Of a stretch of 64,000 bases of DNA, positions 33,806 through 43,631 are shown in pieces. Position 1 is the stretch's first letter, and each line of letters begins with the position of its first letter. Source of the stretch: Roseateles sp. (lineage in GTDB: Bacteria > Pseudomonadota > Gammaproteobacteria > Burkholderiales > Burkholderiaceae_C); the NCBI GenBank assembly GCA_016790285.1, contig JAEUPJ010000081.1, forward strand, positions 30,490-94,489, written 5' to 3'. The notes under the pieces are model-generated. The model saw nothing but the letters and a program-made list of their open reading frames with translations, made no database searches and had not been told where the DNA came from. Made by a program: the position numbers and the translations under genes.

Positions 33806-34297
33806 TCAAGGCCGGCGCATGCGCCGCAGACGCCCCAGTTGAAGCAGCAGCGCCCAGGCCTGCGCGAGCCCGGGCCTGGCCACGTTCCCCTTGCGGCGAC
33901 CGCCCTCACCCACGAGGCAGACGTCGAGCTCCCAGGCAACGGGCTGGGCGTCTTTCGTCTTCAGGATCCGGGCCAAGCGCACGGCAGCCTGGTTGCCCAG
34001 CGCTTCAACGGCCTTGCCACCCGCGAACACGACACCTGGCGTGAACTCCAGCGTCCGCCCGAGGGCGGCCACCTCCACAAAGCCTGACAGCTGCTGCCGG
34101 CTCTGGAGTGCGTAGGTGGCGCTCACGAGGTAGCTCGCGTGGTCGCCAGCAGCCACGCCCCCCGTGTGCGGCAGGACAAACGACTCGTCAGCGTCCGGGT
34201 CGGACGCCTCGCCCGGGCGGACGAATCGCCAGACGGGGTGTTGCTGAAAGTGCTCGGCACAGAGCGCGTGCGCCGGCACTTCGGTGGAGTCGGCCAT
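33806..34297 (-). CDS. Conserved hypothetical protein
   Basis: A 163-residue protein from the ATG at 34297 (MADSTEVPAHALC); the frame is open for 20 more codons and the start is not certain. The segments HPVWRFVRPGEASDPDADES and HASYLVSATYALQSRQQLSG look like a folded soluble protein, and the sequence composition is that of a coding region. No family recognised, no signal or membrane segment. It is convergent with the PEP-CTERM gene and divergent from the flavin oxidase. Confidence 0.6.
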   Translation of the reverse strand: MADSTEVPAHALCAEHFQQHPVWRFVRPGEASDPDADESFVLPHTGGVAAGDHASYLVSATYALQSRQQLSGFVEVAALGRTLEFTPGVVFAGGKAVEALGNQAAVRLARILKTKDAQPVAWELDVCLVGEGGRRKGNVARPGLAQAWALLLQLGRLRRMRRP

Positions 34298-34465
34298 GGA
34301 TGCCCAAGTGATGAAAGCGTCGTCTCCGTGCCGAACCCGCCACGATGCGGCCAGCACGCTGGGCCTGGATTCTCACGCCTGCCGACCGTCAACCACGGGC
34401 AGGGCGCTCGCAACCGCCCCTCCGATATGCTTGCGCCCGGTTGTACATACAAGTGGAGACTGCGC

Positions 34466-36034
34466 ATGACCCCCCATGAGATCGTCATCGCCGGCGGCGG
34501 CGTGTCGGGCCTCTTCTGCGCGCTGCGGCTGGCAGATGCGGGCCACCGCGTCCTCGTGCTGGAGGCCGCGGCCGACCGCTGGGGCGGTCGCATCGAGACG
34601 GAGGAGATGGACGGCTTCATCGCCGAGTACGGCCCGATGCGCTTCGAGCCGACGCTGCAGCCTCGCTTTGCTGCACTGTGCGCGGAACTGGGCGTGGGCC
34701 TCGTGGACTTCTTCGGCCCCTCGGCCGACCAGGTCGGCGGCGACGACGACGCGGACCTGCCCCAGGCCGAGCGCGGGCTGAACTCGCTGCAGCTGCTCAA
34801 GCGCGGGATCATGCTCATCATGGGCCGTGCGCCGGACGACCAGGCCTGGATCGATTCGCTCACCGAGGCCGACTACATGCGGCTGCGCCGCCACGCCCAG
34901 CTGCACGGGCAGCCGCTGTGGGACATGGGGTTCTGGAACGCGCTCTCGGCCCAGGGCATCCTGAGCCATCGGGCCCTCGTGAAGCTGCGCGACACCGGGA
35001 CCTTCTATCACATGATCCCCGAGAACCTGAACGCGGCGGAGTGGATCATCTGGTGGCTGCGCGCCCTCAAGACCGTGGGCCAGCAGCTCGCCAGCATCGA
35101 GGGCGGCTCCGCCCGCCTGACGGAGCAGTTGCTGGCACGACTGCGCGCCCACGCCAACGTCACGCTGGCCGGCGGCCACAAGCTGATGGGGGTGCGCCCG
35201 GTGGAGCTGGGCAAGCCCGCGCTGGCGCTGGACGTGGCCTCGCAGAACGGCCCGGTGGCGCTGCGCGCCGAGCGGCTGATCCTGGCGCTGCCGCGGCTGC
35301 CGCTGCTCAAGCTCACGCGCCACCTGCCCGAGCACATCGCCAGCCAGCTCGACAGCGTCAACGGCTTCCCCATGCTCAAGGTCTTTTTCGTGTGCAACAC
35401 GCCGTGGTGGAGCTACGGCCAGGCGCCGCAGCAGTACGCCAACTGCATGCCCACGCGCGAGATCCACTACTTCCGCCGCCCGCCCGAGGCCGACGCGGAC
35501 GGCCACGGCATGGTGCTGCTCTACATGGACCGCCCGTCCACCGAGTTCTGGCGTCACTACGTCATCGACGGCGACCGCCACGACCGTGCGGAGGTGGACC
35601 AGAACGCGCGCATCGTCGACGCCTTCGCGCTCTTCGTCGCGCGGGACGTGAAGCGCGCGGCCTCCAGCGAGGAGTCGCCCCTCAAGCTCACCGACCACGC
35701 GCGGCGCATCTTCGGCGACCTGAACCTGGCCGAGACGACGCAGTACATCCGCAACTCCATCATCACCTACGGCATCCGCGACTGGGCCCGCGCGCCCTAC
35801 GGCGCCGCCAACCACGGCTGGCAGCCGGGCGTGCGCTCGTGGAAGGTGATGGAGGCCTTCAAGGCCTTCGACTTCGGCAGCGGCGCGCGCAACCTGCACA
35901 TCGTGGGCGAGGCGTACTCCGACTACCAGGGCTTCATCGAAGGCGCGCTCAACAGCGCCGAGCTGGCGCTGGCCACCATTGCCGCGCCCGCCGTGGACGA
36001 CCCCGCCGCGGACGCGAGCCTCGGTCTGAGCTGA
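34466..36034 (+). CDS. FAD-dependent amine oxidase-like flavoprotein
   Basis: A 522-residue flavoprotein. The FAD Rossmann motif VIAGGGVSGLFCALRL is at 7-22 with VLVLEAAADRWGGRIET just after, the signature of the monoamine oxidase/phytoene desaturase group. GFPMLKVFFVCNTPWWS and the C-terminal HIVGEAYSDYQGFIEGAL (flavin-contacting end) complete the fold. The substrate may be an amine or another reduced metabolite. GGAG 8 nt before the ATG supports the start. It ends 4 nt before the convergent propeller gene. Confidence 0.88.
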   Translation: MTPHEIVIAGGGVSGLFCALRLADAGHRVLVLEAAADRWGGRIETEEMDGFIAEYGPMRFEPTLQPRFAALCAELGVGLVDFFGPSADQVGGDDDADLPQAERGLNSLQLLKRGIMLIMGRAPDDQAWIDSLTEADYMRLRRHAQLHGQPLWDMGFWNALSAQGILSHRALVKLRDTGTFYHMIPENLNAAEWIIWWLRALKTVGQQLASIEGGSARLTEQLLARLRAHANVTLAGGHKLMGVRPVELGKPALALDVASQNGPVALRAERLILALPRLPLLKLTRHLPEHIASQLDSVNGFPMLKVFFVCNTPWWSYGQAPQQYANCMPTREIHYFRRPPEADADGHGMVLLYMDRPSTEFWRHYVIDGDRHDRAEVDQNARIVDAFALFVARDVKRAASSEESPLKLTDHARRIFGDLNLAETTQYIRNSIITYGIRDWARAPYGAANHGWQPGVRSWKVMEAFKAFDFGSGARNLHIVGEAYSDYQGFIEGALNSAELALATIAAPAVDDPAADASLGLS

Positions 36035-36038
36035 GGAC

Positions 36039-37214
36039 TCAGCCCGGCGCGCGGCGCAGCGCGACCAGCCCGCCCAGCGCCACGAGCACCAGGGCCAGCG
36101 ACGCCGGCTCGGGCAGGCGGGCCTGCACCTGGGGCGGCAGGCGGTCCATGAAGACCTGGAAGGCGCCGTAGGGGTTGGCGCCGTCGAGGTTCGCGTTCGA
36201 CACCCAGGCCACCGTGCTGCCGTCCTCGCTCATGACGCCGCTGCCGCTGTAGGCGCCCAGCGTGTCGGTGAGCTGCAGGAAGCTGCCGGCCAGCAGGTCA
36301 TAGACGAAGACCTCGGTGTTGCCGTCGGCGTTGTGGCCGGTGATGTCCTGGGTGCTGCTGAAGACGATGCGCGTGCCGTCGCCGCTCAGGCCGGCATCGG
36401 CCGCCGTCGTGCCGTTGCCGTGCGTCACCTGCAGCAGCGTCTGCGTGGCGATGTCGTAGCGGAAGACCTCGCTGCTGTGGTCGGCGTTCTGGCCCAGCGG
36501 GTCGTAGCTCGACGTGAAGACGAGGCTGTTGCCGTCGGCGCTGAGCACCGGGCGCTGGTTGAAGCCGCTGCCCGGCGGCGAGACGACGGTGGTGGTGCCG
36601 CTCACGGTGTCGTACAGCCGCACGCCCTGCGAGAAGCCTTCGTAGGCAATGCGCTTGCCGTCGCCGCTCATCGTGAACGTCATGGGCGCCGTCATCAGCA
36701 CCGCGGAGAACGCCTGCGTGGCCGTGTCGTACAGACGCAGGCCGAGGTTGCCCGTGGCCACCGCGATGGTCTTGCCGTCGCGGCTGATGGCCGACGTCTC
36801 GGCGAAGCCGGGCTGGGTCAGCGTGGTCAGCGTGTTCGTGTTGAGGTCGTAGCTCTGCGTCTGGAAGTAGGCGTAGCCCCCGTTGATGGTGAAGTGCTGG
36901 AAGGCCACGCGGCTGCCGTCACCGCTGAGGGAAGGCGTCTGGTTGCCGCCGGCGAACTGGCCGCCGCTCTGGTCGGAGACCTGGCGGGTCTGGCCGGAGG
37001 CGCGCTCGTAGACGAAGACCTCGAAGCTGTTGTCCGCATTGCCGCCGGTGGGGTTGCCGGCGCCGTAGTAGGCCAGCCGGCTGCCGTCCGCGCTCAGGCT
37101 CGGGCCGAAGTTGTTGTAGAAGCTGCCGCCGCTGCTGACCTGCAGCGGCGCGGCGTGGGCGCCGAGCAGGGTGAAGGCGGGAACGAGGCCAACCAAGGTG
37201 CGGGTGAAGTTCAT
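36039..37214 (-). CDS. PEP-CTERM protein with TolB-like beta-propeller
   Basis: A 391-residue exported protein. Signal peptide, then repeated blades of the form GDGSRVAFQHF, DGKRIAYEGFS, DGNSLVFTSS, GDGTRIVFSSTQD, DGSTVAWVSNA, which is the TolB/WD40-like propeller pattern (about six blades). The C-terminal sorting signal LPEPASLALVLVALGG followed by LVALRRAPG is a canonical PEP-CTERM tail for exosortase. It should be anchored or released at the cell surface or in the extracellular matrix. It is a single gene, 89 nt upstream of the OpgB-like gene on the same strand. Confidence 0.9.
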   Translation of the reverse strand: MNFTRTLVGLVPAFTLLGAHAAPLQVSSGGSFYNNFGPSLSADGSRLAYYGAGNPTGGNADNSFEVFVYERASGQTRQVSDQSGGQFAGGNQTPSLSGDGSRVAFQHFTINGGYAYFQTQSYDLNTNTLTTLTQPGFAETSAISRDGKTIAVATGNLGLRLYDTATQAFSAVLMTAPMTFTMSGDGKRIAYEGFSQGVRLYDTVSGTTTVVSPPGSGFNQRPVLSADGNSLVFTSSYDPLGQNADHSSEVFRYDIATQTLLQVTHGNGTTAADAGLSGDGTRIVFSSTQDITGHNADGNTEVFVYDLLAGSFLQLTDTLGAYSGSGVMSEDGSTVAWVSNANLDGANPYGAFQVFMDRLPPQVQARLPEPASLALVLVALGGLVALRRAPG

Positions 37215-37303
37215 GGGCGTCTTTCAGGAGGCTGCTCCCGTCTAGACGCCGCGCCGCCCGCCCGCGCGACAGCCGCCCCCGCAAGTCGGGGGGCTGCGCG
37301 GTG

Positions 37304-38800
37304 TCAGGTCGCGTTGAGCCACAGCCGCTGGAACAGCGGCGAGCGGCAGGACAGCCGGGCGTCCAGCGTGCGCATGCCGACCTGCTCTGCCAGCGTGCGC
37401 GGGCCCGTGCCGCCCAGCAGCGACACACCCAGGCCCAGGCGGTGCTCGGGCGCCGTCCAGCGCAGGCCGATGGCCTCGGCCAGTGTCGGCAGGATGTCGA
37501 CATGGCTGAAGACGCGCTGCTGGTCCGGCCCGGGCAGGACGCGGCCTTCGGCATCGAAGCGGGCCAGCGCATGGAAGACGGTGCGGCCCTGCGGCCGGGG
37601 TTGCAGCTCGGCATCCAGCAGCGGCTCGGGGTTGAGGTGGTCGCCCTGGACCCACACCACCTTGGGCCGGCCATCGCGCTGCGCCAGGAAGCGCTGCACC
37701 AGCTGCGCCACGACGCGGTCCGTGCAGCGCAGCGCGCCGCGCATGATCTCGGCGGGCGCGTCGTCCTCGTCGGTGTCGTCCAGGTCCGCGGGGTTGGCGC
37801 AGCCGCCGTCATGGGCGCCTGAGGGCCCGTGGGTGTCCACGGTCAGCAGCACGCTCATGCGCGCCGCGTCGCCCGTTCGCGGGCGCTGCATGTCGGCCCA
37901 GGCAAGTTGCGTGAGGTCGCTGTCCAGCAGGCCCCAACCCGCCGTCGGCACCGCCACGCCCATGGCCCGCCACTCCTGCGCGCCGAAGCGCCGGGCCACG
38001 CCGTGCTCCTGCAGGAAGCGCCCCTTGCCGGCGAACTGGAGCGAGGCGCCGCCGTAGAAGCTGATCTCCCAGCCGGCGTCGGCCATCAGGTCGGTCAGGC
38101 ACCGGCCGCCCGCGAAGAAGCGCCGGCTGTACTCCAGCGAGTTGTGGCTCATCAGCCCCACGCGCTGCAAGGGCACGCCGCACAGGGCGGTGAACATGCC
38201 GCCCACGGTCCAGCTCGCGCCGCTGAGGTTGTGCAGCTCGCCCAGCGTCTGGAAATCGTCCTGCAGCTGCGTGAGCGCCGGCAGCAGCGCGGCCTCGGGC
38301 CGCCGGGTGCGGGTGTAGGCCTCGTCCAGCGACTCCACGAAGACGACGAGCACGTCGGGCTTCACGGCGGGCGGCTGCACGCCCGCGCGGCGCGGGTCCA
38401 CGTAGTGGCGTGCCAGGTAGTCGCCGCCGCCGGGCTCCGGCTGGCAAGGGTCGGAGACCGTCGCGTTCACCGACACCACGGCCCCCGTGCCCAGCAGGGC
38501 CAGCAGGGCGCGCCCGTGCCAGCGCCTCATGCGGCGCAGCAGGAAGAGGCTGATCACGGTGAGCGCCAGCACCACCAGCAGGCAGCGGCAGGCCCGCCGG
38601 ATCATGCGCGGGTCTGCGTAGTCCAGGCCGCCGTTGTGCAGGTGAAAGAGCACCTGGTCGAGCGTGACGGGCCCCAGGTAGGTGCGCAGGAACCAGGTCG
38701 CACCCACCACGGTCCACAGCAGGAAGACGACGGCCGCGAGCAGCGCGGAACGCGGCGGCGGCAAGGCACGAAGGAGGCGATCGGGGCGCGCGGCGGGCAT
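37304..38800 (-). CDS. Sulfatase-fold membrane phosphoglycerol transferase (OpgB/LtaS-like)
   Basis: A 498-residue protein with three membrane segments (about 18-37, 71-90, 99-115) and a periplasmic alkaline-phosphatase-fold domain from about 148. The catalytic centre reads VVFVESLDEAY (metal ligand Glu156), SWTVGGMFTALCGVPL (nucleophile Thr198) and TVDTHGPSG (322-324), then VQGDHL (late Asp-His ligands). This SWT..GM....CG.PL pattern resembles OpgB, which moves phosphoglycerol from phosphatidylglycerol to osmoregulated periplasmic glucans. LtaS-like or phosphoethanolamine transfer activity cannot be excluded. Standard OpgB is longer. No opgGH genes are near. Confidence 0.82.
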   Translation of the reverse strand: MPAARPDRLLRALPPPRSALLAAVVFLLWTVVGATWFLRTYLGPVTLDQVLFHLHNGGLDYADPRMIRRACRCLLVVLALTVISLFLLRRMRRWHGRALLALLGTGAVVSVNATVSDPCQPEPGGGDYLARHYVDPRRAGVQPPAVKPDVLVVFVESLDEAYTRTRRPEAALLPALTQLQDDFQTLGELHNLSGASWTVGGMFTALCGVPLQRVGLMSHNSLEYSRRFFAGGRCLTDLMADAGWEISFYGGASLQFAGKGRFLQEHGVARRFGAQEWRAMGVAVPTAGWGLLDSDLTQLAWADMQRPRTGDAARMSVLLTVDTHGPSGAHDGGCANPADLDDTDEDDAPAEIMRGALRCTDRVVAQLVQRFLAQRDGRPKVVWVQGDHLNPEPLLDAELQPRPQGRTVFHALARFDAEGRVLPGPDQQRVFSHVDILPTLAEAIGLRWTAPEHRLGLGVSLLGGTGPRTLAEQVGMRTLDARLSCRSPLFQRLWLNAT

Positions 38801-38895
38801 GGCCGGCGAGTCTGACGACGCCGCATTGCCATGCCGCTAGCGAAAGGTTGCTGAGTGTTGAGCGCCTGCAAACCTGTGTGCGCTCGACCGCGGCG

Positions 38896-41800
38896 TCAGC
38901 CCCGGCCGGAGCGCAGCAGCGTGAGGCGCCCGCCCGCCGCCCACAGGTCCAGCGGCTTGCGGATGTCCTGGCGGAGCTGGTTCTCGCTGTCGGCCTGGGC
39001 ATCCATCAGGCCCACCCAGGCGTTGCGGCCGCTTTCCTTGGCGTCGTAGAGCGCGGCGTCGGCCAGGTCGATGGCGGCGTGCCAGTCCAGCGCCCGCGGC
39101 AGGTGCGTGCACAGCGGGAAGGCCGAGAAGCCCACCGAGCAGGTCTGCGCGACGCGCAGGCCGGCCCCCAGGTCGAAGGGCAGCGCCGCCACGGCCAGCC
39201 GCGCGCGCTCGGCCAGCTCCGCCGCCCGCGAGCGCGGTGTGCCGCGGGCGACGATGAGGAACTCCTCGCCGCCCCAGCGCACGAGGTAGTCGGTGGCGCG
39301 GAAGACCTGCTCCAGGCGCCCGCGCATCTGCTTGAGCACCGCGTCGCCGGCCATGTGGCCGTGCGCGTCGTTGATGCGCTTGAAGTGGTCGATGTCGATG
39401 AGGAAGAAGAGCAGGTCCTGCTCGCTCTCGGCCTCGCCGAGCATGCCCTCGTAGTGCCGCACGGTGAGCGCCACGTCGGCCGGCATCTGGCGGTCCAGGA
39501 AGCGGCGGTTGCGCAGGCCGGTGAGCGGGTCGGTGAGGCTCGCCTCCTCCAGCTCCAGCGACTTGGCTGTCAGTGCCGCCGTGGCGGCCTCCAGCGCCTC
39601 GGTGCGCTCCTGCACGCGGGCCTCCAGCACGCGGCGGTGGCGCAGCAGCAGCCGCGTGCGGCCGTTCACGATGCCCACCACCAGCAGCACCACCGCGAGC
39701 ACGGCGCCCGCCAGGGCCCAGCGCGTCTGCCACCAGGCGGCGCGCACCTCGACGGGAATCTTCAGCTCGTGCGTGCTCCAGGCGCCATCGCGGTTGCTGC
39801 CCTGCACGTGCAGCACGTAGCGGCCCGGCGCGAGGTTGGTGTAGGCGGCTGAGCGGCCCAGCACGCCCGCGTCGATCCAGCCGCCGTCCAGCCCCTCGAG
39901 CCGGTAGCGGTAGCGGTTGCGGCCGGGCTGGCTGTAGTCGAGCGACGCGAAGGCCAGGCTCATGCCGCGCTCGCCCGGGGCCAGCACGATGGGGGCACCG
40001 TCCGGCAGGGGGCGCTCCTCGCCATCCACGCGGAGCTCCGAGACGACCAGCGGGGGCTTGTAGGTCCAGGGCGCGAAGCGTTCAGGGTCGATGACGAGCA
40101 GGCCGCGCGCACCGCCGAACAGCATGCGGCCGTCGTCGAGCTTGGCATAACTGCGGAACCACCCGGTGCCCAGGTCTGCGCCGTCGGCCGCGCCCAGTTC
40201 GCGCCGCTCGCCGCTGCGCGGGTCGTAGACGTTGCGCTGCGACCAGATGCGGCCCTGCTTGTCGAACAGCAGGTTGGCGCCGAAGGCCCCACCCACGTCG
40301 GACGCGCGCACGAACTCGAAGCGCGCGCGCTTGCCGTCGCTGTCCAGCAGCCGGTGCAGCCCGGTGCCGGTGTCCACCCAGAGCCGCCCGGCCAGGTCCA
40401 CCGCCATGCCGAGCACGGTCTGGCCCGTCAGGCCCTTGGCCTCGACCCACTCGGCCACGGGCTCCTCGGCGTCGGGCTTGGCAATGCGCAGCAGGCCAGC
40501 CGCGCCGCCTGCCCAGAGGCTGCCGTCGGGCATGCTGGCAAAGGCATTGACCTCGCCCGTGCCGCCCACCAGACCCGCCGTCGGGATGGGGCGCATGACG
40601 GGCTTGGCCGGTGTCCAGCGCATGACGCCGTCCAGCGTGGCGATCCACAGCGCTCCCTCCTGGGTGGCGTGAAAGCGCCGCGGCACGGCGTTGCCGCTGC
40701 GCAGGGTTTCCTTCCAGCGGCCCTGGGCGTCGAAGCGCAGCATCTGCGTGTCGATGGAGACCCACACCGAGCCGTCCTTGCTCTGGCCCAGCGCATTGAT
40801 GCGCCCGGGTGGCAGGCCGGCGGTGCCCGGCGCGATGAGGCCCAGCGGCTGCAGGTCGCGGTCGCGTCGCTCGATGCCGCCGGCCAGCGTGCCCAGCCAG
40901 ATCTCACCGTTGTCCAGCTGCAGCATGCTGCGCACGTCCAGGCCGCCGGAGACGGCGCCGATGGCCTCGCGCACCATGGACAAGCCCGGCAGCGGCGGCA
41001 CGTGGCGCATCAGGCCGCCGCCGTAACTGCCGGCCCAGACGGTGCCGGAGGGGTCGCGCAGCAGTGCGCGCACGTCGCTGCGCGGGGCGCTGCCGGCGCC
41101 GGCACCCGTGGCGGGCAGCCGCTCGATCAGGGCGCCATCGGTCGCGCGCCGGCGCGACAGGCCCGAGGCGTCGCCGAACCAGAGTTCATCGGCGTCCGGC
41201 TGGGCCATGGCCATGACGGGCCACACGCCGGAGGTCGCGCCGGCCTGCGCGCCCGGCGAGAAGGGCAGCGGCTGGCCCTGGGCCGACAGCGCCCGCAACC
41301 GGCCCTGCGCGGTGCCGACGATGACGCGGCCGTCCAGCGCCTCGGCCAGCAGCGTGATGAGCTGGTCGGACAGGCCCACGTCCAGCGCCTCGATGGGGCC
41401 GTCCACGGGCTTGCGCGCCAGGCCGCGCCAGGTGCCGATCCACAGCGTGCCCTGGCGGTCCACGAGCAGGGTCTGCACGCGGGTGTCGGGCAGGCCGTCT
41501 TCCTTGCCGCGGTGGTGGGTGAAGCGCTGGGTCTTGATGTCGAAGCGGTCCAGGCCGCCGCTGCCGCCGATCCAGAGCGTGCCGTCCTTCTCGAGGGCCA
41601 GCGTGCGCACGGTGTTGGCGGCGGGCGCGGTGTCGTCGGCCGAGTTGCCGTCGCGTGCCCAGCGGTCCCAGCGGCCGGTGGCGACGTCCATGCGCACCAG
41701 GCCGCTGTTGCCGGCGGCCACCCAGATCCAGCCCCGCGGGTCGGGCAGCAGGGAGCGCACGAACTGCTCGGGCAGCAGCTGCCCGTCCGGGCCGCTCAGC

Positions 41801-42018
41801 GGGTAGCGGCGAAAGGCGTAGCCGTCAAAGCGCAGCAGGCCTTCGGGTGAGCCGGCCCAGAGCAGGCCCCGGGCGTCCAGCGCGAGGGCGGAGACGACGT
41901 TGTCACGCACGGCCCCCGGCTCGCCGATGGGCTCGAAGCGCGGCACGACCGCCCCGGCCGTCGCGCACCCCAACAGGAACAACAGGGCTGTGATCCCTTT
42001 TGTTATGGACACCCACAT
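38896..42018 (-). CDS. Beta-propeller sensor diguanylate cyclase
   Basis: About 1040 residues from the ATG at 42018 (MWVSITKG); an ATG at 42027 is the alternative, and the longer upstream frame lacks a signal sequence. Signal peptide, then two-component-regulator-type propeller repeats (DARGLLWAGSPEGLLRF, DPRGWIWVAAGNSGLVRM, EKDGTLWIGGSGGLDRF and so on), a Y_Y_Y domain (KPPLVVSELRVDGEERPLP), a membrane helix near 795, a coiled coil and GGDEF. The active site GGEEF is preceded by RATD at RxxD spacing. It would sense a periplasmic signal and make c-di-GMP. It is divergent from the degenerate HD-GYP operon. Confidence 0.92.
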   Translation of the reverse strand: MWVSITKGITALLFLLGCATAGAVVPRFEPIGEPGAVRDNVVSALALDARGLLWAGSPEGLLRFDGYAFRRYPLSGPDGQLLPEQFVRSLLPDPRGWIWVAAGNSGLVRMDVATGRWDRWARDGNSADDTAPAANTVRTLALEKDGTLWIGGSGGLDRFDIKTQRFTHHRGKEDGLPDTRVQTLLVDRQGTLWIGTWRGLARKPVDGPIEALDVGLSDQLITLLAEALDGRVIVGTAQGRLRALSAQGQPLPFSPGAQAGATSGVWPVMAMAQPDADELWFGDASGLSRRRATDGALIERLPATGAGAGSAPRSDVRALLRDPSGTVWAGSYGGGLMRHVPPLPGLSMVREAIGAVSGGLDVRSMLQLDNGEIWLGTLAGGIERRDRDLQPLGLIAPGTAGLPPGRINALGQSKDGSVWVSIDTQMLRFDAQGRWKETLRSGNAVPRRFHATQEGALWIATLDGVMRWTPAKPVMRPIPTAGLVGGTGEVNAFASMPDGSLWAGGAAGLLRIAKPDAEEPVAEWVEAKGLTGQTVLGMAVDLAGRLWVDTGTGLHRLLDSDGKRARFEFVRASDVGGAFGANLLFDKQGRIWSQRNVYDPRSGERRELGAADGADLGTGWFRSYAKLDDGRMLFGGARGLLVIDPERFAPWTYKPPLVVSELRVDGEERPLPDGAPIVLAPGERGMSLAFASLDYSQPGRNRYRYRLEGLDGGWIDAGVLGRSAAYTNLAPGRYVLHVQGSNRDGAWSTHELKIPVEVRAAWWQTRWALAGAVLAVVLLVVGIVNGRTRLLLRHRRVLEARVQERTEALEAATAALTAKSLELEEASLTDPLTGLRNRRFLDRQMPADVALTVRHYEGMLGEAESEQDLLFFLIDIDHFKRINDAHGHMAGDAVLKQMRGRLEQVFRATDYLVRWGGEEFLIVARGTPRSRAAELAERARLAVAALPFDLGAGLRVAQTCSVGFSAFPLCTHLPRALDWHAAIDLADAALYDAKESGRNAWVGLMDAQADSENQLRQDIRKPLDLWAAGGRLTLLRSGRG

Positions 42019-42243
42019 CCCCCGCATTCTCGGTGACCGAATGACGCCCGCATGCCGGCACAAGCCCTCAGGGGAAAACTCACCGACGTGCGCTTTTGCC
42101 GGGGCCTGGCGCCGCGCGCAGCGTGAACTAGTCATCGCGCGGGAATGTTTTTATCAATTTCGATTGGCTTATTTCTATCACTTAAGCAGAAACTAGCGCC
42201 CAGGCTCTCATCGATCTGTGTCTCGAGGGCCTCGGAGTTCCCC
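42019..42243. promoter_or_regulatory. AT-rich divergent intergenic region
   Basis: The 225 bp between the propeller cyclase and the response-regulator operon include an AT-rich patch (about 42144-42183) that stands out from the GC-rich surroundings. It probably holds the promoters of both units. I could not place a convincing -35/-10 pair or a known regulator site. Confidence 0.4.
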
Positions 42244-43611
42244 ATGGATACCCCCCTCGCCCCACTCGCACCGCCCGCCCCGTCCACCTCGCCCCCCCCG
42301 GTGATGCCCGCGCCCGCGCAGCCCACCGCCACGCTGCTGTTCGTGGACGACGAGCCCGCCATCCTGAGCGCCCTGCGCCGCCTGTTCCGGCCGCTGGGCT
42401 ACCGCATCCTGCTGGCCGAGAGCGGCGCCGCGGCGCTGCAGACGCTGGAGCAGGAATCGGTGGACCTGGTGCTGTCGGACATGCGCATGCCGGGCATGAA
42501 CGGCGCACAGCTGCAGCAGACGGTGCGCCAGCGCTGGCCCGAGGTGGCCCGGCTGCTGCTGACGGGCTATGCCGACATCAGCTCGACCATCGAGGCCATC
42601 AACCAGGGCGAGATCCAGCGCTACATCGCCAAGCCCTGGGACGACCAGGAACTGCTGCTGGCCGTGCGCGAAGGCCTGGAGCGCGCCCGGCTGCGCCAGG
42701 AGAACCGCCGGCTGCTGGCCCTCACGCAGGCCCACAACGAGCAGCTGGAGCGCCGCGTGGCGGCCCGCACGTCGGAGCTCTCGCAGGTCAACGGCATGCT
42801 GGAGCAGGCCTTTGCCGACCTGCGCGAGAACTTCATGCTGTCGATCAAGGTCTTTGCCGGCCTGATGGAGCTGCGCGACGCCGGCCAGGCCGGCTACTCC
42901 GAGCGCGTGGGCCAGCTCGCGCGCCGGCTGGCCGCGGCGCTGAAGCTCTCGACCACCGAGCAGGAAGACTGCTACGCGGCGGGCCTGCTGCACGAGGTGG
43001 GCAAGATCGGCCTGCCGGATGCGCTGCTGCGCAAGCCGGTGTCGCTGATGCGCGGCGAAGACCTGACGCTGTACCGCCGCTACCCGCTGCTGGGCGAGGC
43101 CGCGCTGATGCCGCTGTCGGGCCTGCGCGGCGCGGCGCGCCTTATCCGCTCCCACCAGGAGCGCGTGGATGGCCTGGGCTTCCCCGACGGCCTGAGCGGC
43201 GCCGAGCTGCCGCTGGCCGCCCAGGTGGTGGGCGTGGCCGCCGCCTACGAAGGCCTGAAGGCCGGGCGGTTGTCCGAGCGGCCCCACGACGCCGAACATG
43301 CCCGCGCCGTGCTCCGCGGCACCGCCGGCACGAGCTTTTCGCCCGCCGTCGTGGAGGCGCTGGAACACCTGCTCAGCACGGCGCCGCCGCCCGCGCCGAG
43401 CGACCTGGAGCTGGCCGCCGCCGACCTCAAGCCCGGCATGGTGATGGCGCAGGACCTGCTCAGCCCCCAGGGCACGCTGCTGCTGGCCGCCGGGTTCGTG
43501 TTCGACAAGGGCGTCATCAACACCATCCGCGACCTCGTCGCCCGGGAGGGCCTGGGCATCGTGTTCCGCATCCGCGACACCCGCCTGCCACCCGCCGCCG
43601 CGCAGCACTGA
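42244..43611 (+). CDS. Response regulator with degenerate HD-GYP-like domain
   Basis: A 455-residue protein from the ATG at 42244 (GGAG 8 nt upstream). Receiver domain 28-145 with Asp79 (VLSDMRMPG) and Lys130; coiled coil about 150-190; HD-GYP-like domain from about 198. The metal site is eroded: the first His is replaced (GYSERVG), HD reads His250-Glu251 (LLHEVGKIGLPD), HHE reads HQE (304-306) and GYP reads Gly-Phe-Pro. True HD-GYP proteins hydrolyse c-di-GMP; this one is probably inactive or has changed function, perhaps as a binding or protein-contact module. A DUF3391-like C-terminal tail (DLKPGMVMAQDLLSPQGTLL) follows. It leads a three-gene operon. Confidence 0.85.
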   Translation: MDTPLAPLAPPAPSTSPPPVMPAPAQPTATLLFVDDEPAILSALRRLFRPLGYRILLAESGAAALQTLEQESVDLVLSDMRMPGMNGAQLQQTVRQRWPEVARLLLTGYADISSTIEAINQGEIQRYIAKPWDDQELLLAVREGLERARLRQENRRLLALTQAHNEQLERRVAARTSELSQVNGMLEQAFADLRENFMLSIKVFAGLMELRDAGQAGYSERVGQLARRLAAALKLSTTEQEDCYAAGLLHEVGKIGLPDALLRKPVSLMRGEDLTLYRRYPLLGEAALMPLSGLRGAARLIRSHQERVDGLGFPDGLSGAELPLAAQVVGVAAAYEGLKAGRLSERPHDAEHARAVLRGTAGTSFSPAVVEALEHLLSTAPPPAPSDLELAAADLKPGMVMAQDLLSPQGTLLLAAGFVFDKGVINTIRDLVAREGLGIVFRIRDTRLPPAAAQH

Positions 43612-43631
43612 CCCGCCCTGAAAGACCCGCC

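Noticed and set aside
42144-42183. AT-rich patch as a sign of foreign DNA
   Set aside because: Only about 40 bp between ordinary host-like genes; better explained as a divergent promoter region.
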